A DNA stretch of 64,000 nt from Thalassorhabdus alkalitolerans (GTDB lineage Bacteria > Bacillota > Bacilli > Bacillales > Marinococcaceae): assembly GCF_042656585.1 (NCBI RefSeq), contig NZ_JBHSPG010000023.1; one strand, given 5' to 3'. Under the pieces are notes generated by a model, which ran no database searches, was not told the DNA's origin, and worked only from the letters and a program-made list of their open reading frames with translations. The position numbers were made by a program, and so were the translations under genes. Positions 60,176 through 64,000 of the stretch are shown in pieces. Position 1 is the first letter of the stretch, and each line of letters opens with the position of its first letter.

Positions 60176-60952
60176 ATGACCAATCGTTACACCAGCCTTG
60201 AAAATGCTGTTCGCATTTTAAAAAGCTTTTCTGATCGCCAGCCTGAGTATGGTGTAAGTGAACTGTCTGAAAAATTACAATTAGGTGTCAGTACTACCCA
60301 CCGTTTACTCATTTCGCTCGCTGAAGAGGGCTTTGTGGTAAAAAATAAAGAAACCAATAAATACACACTTGGTTTATCTATTTTAGAACTGACAAACACA
60401 GTAACAGAACAAATGCACATCATACGAGAATCTTTTCCCATACTTCAACAATTAACGAATAAGACGGGAGAAAGTTCACAGATTAATATCATTGACAGTA
60501 CGGACGTTTTTTGTCTTCAAAAAATTGAAAGCCCCTATGATCACTCACTTGAGTTCCATTTAGGAAAAAGAGCCCCCGTACATTGTACTAGTGCTGGTCA
60601 AACTATTTTAGCTTATCAATCCGAACAAGAGATTCAACAATTTTTGTCGCCACCGTTAGAATCTTTTACTCGATTTACTCTTACCGATTCCAATCAAATA
60701 AAAGCAAAGTTGGCACAAATAAAAAAAGACGGATATGCAGTGTCGAATCAGGAGTATGAAGACAATGTATTTACCGTTAGTGCTCCTGTATATAATAAAA
60801 ACAATACTGTAGTTGCCTCCATAACTATTGTTGGGCCAGCACAACGGATGAAACCACGAAAAAAACTGCTTATAGAAAATACAATGACAGCTGTTCAGAC
60901 CTTGTCTTCCATAATTAAGAAAAGACAATCAGCAAGTTTACGTAAAGGATGA
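60176..60952 (+). CDS. IclR family transcriptional regulator 1
   Basis: A 258-residue IclR regulator: winged-helix domain 1-75 (SLENAVRILKSFSDRQ, LGVSTTHRLLISLAEEGFV) and an effector domain 80-250 with LGKRAPVHCTSAGQTILAY and the YAVSNQEYEDNVFTVSAPVY pocket region. The ATG at 60176 follows GGGAG. It is transcribed away from the gentisate operon and is translationally close-coupled to the second IclR gene; control of the aromatic genes by a pathway acid is the likely role. Confidence 0.9.
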   Translation: MTNRYTSLENAVRILKSFSDRQPEYGVSELSEKLQLGVSTTHRLLISLAEEGFVVKNKETNKYTLGLSILELTNTVTEQMHIIRESFPILQQLTNKTGESSQINIIDSTDVFCLQKIESPYDHSLEFHLGKRAPVHCTSAGQTILAYQSEQEIQQFLSPPLESFTRFTLTDSNQIKAKLAQIKKDGYAVSNQEYEDNVFTVSAPVYNKNNTVVASITIVGPAQRMKPRKKLLIENTMTAVQTLSSIIKKRQSASLRKG

Positions 60953-60957
60953 GAGTT

Positions 60958-61734
60958 ATGTCCTCCGAAAAATATCGTCTTTCTTCAGTCACTAATGCCA
61001 TGAGAATTCTAAATATATTTAAAATTAATAAAAACAAGGAACTTAGTGTTACTGACATTGCTAGTCAAACGAATGTACCAAAAAGCACAGCTCATCGGTT
61101 AATTACAACGTTAAGAAAAGAAGGGTTCCTATCTCAAAACCCTCGTACAGGAAAATATCGTTTAGGCTTAGCCTTGCTTACACTCGGTGGTGTTATTTCT
61201 GTTCACAAAGAAATTTACCGAGAGGCGTTTCCTTATGTAGAACAGCTTGTTCGGAAGATAGATGAAACTTGCCATATTTGCCTTCTTGAAGAGCAGCATG
61301 TGGTGTATTATTACCGGGTGCATCGGAAAGCCCCTGAACACCTTGTCACCCAAGAAGGACGAAAAAGTCCGGTTCATTGTACAAGCGAGGGGCTGTTATT
61401 GCTTGCATTTCAAGAGAGCTCTTATCAAGAACGTGTTCTATCTGAACCACTCTATCGTTTCACCCGTTACACCATCACAGACCCCGAAAAAATCCGTTCC
61501 AGGCTTTCAACGATAGCAGCAGAAGGCGTTGCTATTAGTGAAGGGGAATACTTTGAAGGATACACCAGTATCTCCGTCCCTATCAGGGATTATTCTTATA
61601 ATGTTGTTTCTTCATTAACACTGGTTTCTCAAACAAATCGTCTGAAACAAAAACAGTACTCCTATTATGTGAAACAATTAAGATTAACAGCCTATGAAAT
61701 TTCAGAAGCATTAGGATATTATGGTAATATATAA
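60958..61734 (+). CDS. IclR family transcriptional regulator 2
   Basis: A 258-residue paralogue of the preceding gene: SSVTNAMRILNIFKINKNKE, VPKSTAHRLITTLRKEGFL, then GRKSPVHCTSEGLLLLAF and GVAISEGEYFEGYTSISVPI. The ATG at 60958 is used because AAAGGATGAG lies in front of it; an ATG at 60949 overlaps the previous stop as ATGA. The two proteins are clearly diverged, so each may sense a different acid. Confidence 0.9.
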   Translation: MSSEKYRLSSVTNAMRILNIFKINKNKELSVTDIASQTNVPKSTAHRLITTLRKEGFLSQNPRTGKYRLGLALLTLGGVISVHKEIYREAFPYVEQLVRKIDETCHICLLEEQHVVYYYRVHRKAPEHLVTQEGRKSPVHCTSEGLLLLAFQESSYQERVLSEPLYRFTRYTITDPEKIRSRLSTIAAEGVAISEGEYFEGYTSISVPIRDYSYNVVSSLTLVSQTNRLKQKQYSYYVKQLRLTAYEISEALGYYGNI

Positions 61735-61737
61735 AAA

Positions 61738-61776
61738 ATGACTGATTTCAAAAGGTTTACTTTTGAAATCAGTCAT
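61738..61776. terminator. Bidirectional terminator with 17-bp perfect stem
   Basis: ATGACTGATTTCAAAAG and CTTTTGAAATCAGTCAT around GTTTA; the minus strand continues TTTTTTAT. Confidence 0.88.
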
Positions 61777-61782
61777 CCTTAT

Positions 61783-62355
61783 CTAACAAATTAAAAACTT
61801 ACTTCCATTAGGACCAATCGGGAAATATCCCGCTTCTAATATCGTAATAATAGAATTAAAAGGGTTTTCTGCCCAACCTTTTCTATCAGATAACGCTTCC
61901 CACAGGCATGCCAACACACTCACATACATAACATGCGTAGAGACAAAAGCTACAGTTTTTTCATCTGAAAAAACTGTAAATGCTTTATCAAACGCTTTTA
62001 CGTAGACAAGTTCAGGCATATGGTATACAAGTTCATCAATAATATCCATTCTGCCAGTCCATTTACTTTCTTCAGCTATACGGTCCGGCAGGTGATATAA
62101 AACCTCCCAAACGTCACTTCCTGTGACATTGAATGTACTTATAGTTTCGGGTATATCCTTCAAACTGACCCACTCTATGTTTGGTTGCTTCACCTTTAAT
62201 AACTTCGTAAACTGGTTTATCTCTCTTTCCACATCGGCATTTGGGGAGCCGACGGCTGAAAACCAGTTTATACGATGAATTCGGTCAACCAGCTCAGCGG
62301 CTTGCTCACTTTTTGGCCTAAAGCCATAGGTTTCTTTTTTCACCGTCTGCAACAA
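61783..62355 (-). CDS. Hypothetical protein in the aromatic island (190 aa)
   Basis: Not recognised. A soluble mixed alpha/beta protein beginning MLQTVKKETYGFRPKSEQAA, containing IHRINWFSAVGSPNADVERE and VSTHVMYVSVLACLWEALSD. The TTG start at 62355 follows AAAGGATGA. It is 15 bases behind the FAD monooxygenase and ends at the strong terminator, so it belongs to that unit and probably to the pathway. Confidence 0.65.
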   Translation of the reverse strand: MLQTVKKETYGFRPKSEQAAELVDRIHRINWFSAVGSPNADVEREINQFTKLLKVKQPNIEWVSLKDIPETISTFNVTGSDVWEVLYHLPDRIAEESKWTGRMDIIDELVYHMPELVYVKAFDKAFTVFSDEKTVAFVSTHVMYVSVLACLWEALSDRKGWAENPFNSIITILEAGYFPIGPNGSKFLIC

Positions 62356-62370
62356 TTATCATCCTTTCGC

Positions 62371-63597
62371 TTAATATTTTGTTGTCAATTCCGGCGGCCC
62401 GAACTTTGGCCCGTAAGGTCCCTCATCCAACCACCTGCCAAGCTTCGGAGCTACCGCAGTTAAGGAAGCTGCTACCTCTCTTTTTAAATTCATTTCTGGT
62501 GAGTCTCCTTGTAAATGATGAAGAGCGGTAGAAGAGCCGTCCCTGTTCCATTTTGCAGCAATTCGACGCTCAATAGCTGATGCATCAATAGATTTTAGTC
62601 TTGCTTGCTCCTGGTTTTCTTCCTTTAAAGCCTGATCAATCCCTCTTACCGCTATCAGGGCATCAGGAACCCCTGAGTTTAAACCCCTTGCTCCAAATGG
62701 GGCAAATAAATGTGCCGCTTCTCCTGCAAGTAAGACACGGCGGTGTTCATCAGTAAATGAATCAACAACTACTTGATTAAAGCGGTAAGAAGAAACCCAT
62801 GTAATTCGCTCTGCGTATTTTGGGTCCATGACTTTAGGAAGCCATTTTTTAACTCCCTCAATTTCTGTAAATTCTTCTGGATCATCTTCTGGAAGTAATT
62901 GAAGATCTACCCTCCAACCACCTTTAAACGGTACATGCATCACATTACGACCACCCATAGCGGGGTGCTGATAATGAAAAATACGTTCTAGTGGCAAAGG
63001 ATTATCCTGGTCTTCTTCAATATCTACTACGAGAAATGTATCTGCTGTACGTGGACCTTCAAACTTCAGGCCTGTAGACTGGCGGATCACAGAGCGAGCA
63101 CCATCTGCACCAATACAATATTTCGCATTCCATTCTTCTCCATCCGAAGTAATAAGCTTGACACCTTCCTTGGAAGTTTGACAGGATTCAATAGGTGCTC
63201 CCCATTTAAATTCTACCCCGGCTTCGATACATGCATTATAAATATGTTTTTCAATTTGATCTTGGTGTAAAGCTGTAAAAGGTGGTAGCTTGTCCGAATT
63301 ATTCGTATCTGTAACTCCGTAATTTTTCTTGTATACTTCCTTGCCCTTATAAAGAGTTCTCTTTACCGGCCATACTATTCCGTTACGAGCTAGTGTGAAA
63401 CCAAGTCCAGAGGATGTTTTTTCCAATAGTTCTAAACTATGGTTATGAAGATAAATTGCTCTACTGCCAGGCCTTGGATGCCCGAACGGATCGGCTTCTA
63501 GTACTACTGATGAAATCCCCTGTTTTTTTAAAGCGAGAGCTGCCGTCAAACCTACAGGCCCAGCTCCAGCTACAATCACATCTCTATGGTTACTCAT
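62371..63597 (-). CDS. Class A FAD-dependent aromatic monooxygenase
   Basis: A 408-residue flavoprotein hydroxylase. FAD-binding VIVAGAGPVGLTAALALKKQ (8-27), the CIGADGARSVIRQSTG segment with the DG motif near 165, and LAGEAAHLFAPFGARGLNSG near 290 where GDAAH is usual. It resembles PHBH/3-hydroxybenzoate hydroxylase-type enzymes without the C-terminal thioredoxin-like domain. In the gentisate context it would make 2,5-dihydroxybenzoate (or its CoA ester) from 3-hydroxybenzoate or salicylate. Which regiochemistry applies cannot be told. AAAGGGGAG precedes the ATG. Confidence 0.85.
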   Translation of the reverse strand: MSNHRDVIVAGAGPVGLTAALALKKQGISSVVLEADPFGHPRPGSRAIYLHNHSLELLEKTSSGLGFTLARNGIVWPVKRTLYKGKEVYKKNYGVTDTNNSDKLPPFTALHQDQIEKHIYNACIEAGVEFKWGAPIESCQTSKEGVKLITSDGEEWNAKYCIGADGARSVIRQSTGLKFEGPRTADTFLVVDIEEDQDNPLPLERIFHYQHPAMGGRNVMHVPFKGGWRVDLQLLPEDDPEEFTEIEGVKKWLPKVMDPKYAERITWVSSYRFNQVVVDSFTDEHRRVLLAGEAAHLFAPFGARGLNSGVPDALIAVRGIDQALKEENQEQARLKSIDASAIERRIAAKWNRDGSSTALHHLQGDSPEMNLKREVAASLTAVAPKLGRWLDEGPYGPKFGPPELTTKY

Positions 63598-63622
63598 TTT
63601 TCTCTCCCCTTTACCGACTAAT

Positions 63623-63649
63623 TGTAATCGCTTTCTACTACCAGTGTAA
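63623..63649 (-). promoter_or_regulatory. Monooxygenase promoter: shared TACTACCAGTGTAA block with cre-like site
   Basis: TACTACCAGTGTAA (63636-63649; on the minus strand TACACT is a -10 box) is 13/14 identical to the block before the acyl-CoA ligase. TGTAATCGCTTTCT (63623-63636) matches the CcpA site consensus in 13 of 14 positions and would cover the transcription start. Confidence 0.55.
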
Positions 63650-63738
63650 TCATAATAAAAACGTTCATCTTACTGTTTTTTCTGCTATGTGGGATGCTAT
63701 CATTTTTCTTCTTTAGAAAAGCAAAACGATGAAGGTTT

Positions 63739-64000
63739 TCACTGCGTAGTCAGAGCTTCTTTAATGAAATCCGGCACTGGAACAGCTTTCATCTGATCCT
63801 TTTCCACTGTTGTCCATGCTCGCTTTTCATATCCATTGGCAATAACGGAATTACCTTTTATAAATTCATGACGAAGTCTAAGTACCTTCCTATTTATCTC
63901 TTCGATAAAGGTAATGACCTGCACCTTGTCATTATGCTTTAATGGAGCTTTAAATGTGCAGGCAGCTTCGAGTAAGGGGAGTTGAATTTTATAATTTTTT
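63739..64000 (-). CDS. Acyl-CoA thioesterase, 4HBT family (partial)
   Basis: The C-terminal 86 residues of a hot-dog fold thioesterase; the frame runs off the right edge. The visible text LPLLEAACTFKAPLKHNDKV, FIEEINRKVLRLRHEF and GYEKRAWTTVE matches the 4-hydroxybenzoyl-CoA thioesterase/YbgC family. The N-terminal catalytic Asp or Glu is outside. Its place beside the monooxygenase suggests release of the free aromatic acid from its CoA ester. It has 141 bases of its own space before the monooxygenase gene, so it may be the upstream gene of that unit. Confidence 0.75.
   Translation of the reverse strand, partial: KNYKIQLPLLEAACTFKAPLKHNDKVQVITFIEEINRKVLRLRHEFIKGNSVIANGYEKRAWTTVEKDQMKAVPVPDFIKEALTTQ

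Overview
The window looks like a chromosomal stretch of a moderately AT-rich, endospore-forming member of the Bacillaceae, probably a halophilic or alkaliphilic soil/sediment type. The evidence is strong Gram-positive ribosome binding sites with several TTG/GTG starts, a Spo0E-type phosphatase, a sporulation-style PAS kinase, a YheC/YheD-type ATP-grasp protein, a LysM protein, an LPxTA surface protein, Fur boxes and cre-like sites. No rRNA, tRNA, CRISPR array, prophage or intact insertion sequence was seen.

Layout. 1-5.3 kb: edge of a DJ-1/PfpI gene, a tandem palindromic repeat, GMP reductase (guaC), cysH with an IDEAL-domain gene, and an Rrf2 regulator with its own palindromic operator. 5.7-13 kb: an orphan ParA-like ATPase with a damaged P-loop, a membrane-anchored esterase, a 995-residue multi-PAS histidine kinase and a DUF2254 membrane protein. 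13-26.8 kb: housekeeping and hypothetical genes, a GGDEF gene whose EAL half has been cut off by an in-frame stop and then frameshifted, a GAF protein, an SMP-30 lactonase-type protein and an Excalibur surface protein. 27-33 kb: SWIM-SNF2 helicase, BASS transporter, MazG-like protein and ATP-grasp protein. 33.2-38 kb: D-tartrate dehydratase-type enolase with a sigma-54 promoter and its PrpR-type activator, plus a frameshifted LLM flavin monooxygenase. 38-50.9 kb: lipoprotein, Spo0E, a divergent Fur-regulated iron locus (ferredoxin-NADP reductase against a siderophore ABC transporter), moaB, Hsp20, mqo, a YhfK-like oxidoreductase and a ClC antiporter of the fluoride-type clade.

51-64 kb is a dedicated aromatic catabolism island. 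One operon runs fumarylpyruvate hydrolase, DinB-like protein, gentisate 1,2-dioxygenase, a 3-hydroxyacyl-CoA dehydrogenase/enoyl-CoA hydratase fusion, and thiolase. A second carries an acyl-CoA ligase and a permease. A third carries a class A FAD monooxygenase and an unknown gene, with an acyl-CoA thioesterase at the window edge. Two tandem IclR regulators are divergent from the first operon. Together they fit conversion of an aromatic acid through CoA thioesters to gentisate and then to fumarate and pyruvate; the DinB protein is the natural candidate for a thiol-dependent maleylpyruvate isomerase. Two of the promoters share a nearly identical 14-base block next to cre-like sites.

The most unusual genome-scale signal is a dispersed palindrome, GGTGCC(A/T)GG(C/T)ACC, often with TGTTACA/TGTAACA arms nine bases away. 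It is tandemly repeated before guaC, and four further copies lie inside the last codons of four unrelated genes, so the repeat supplies their C-termini.
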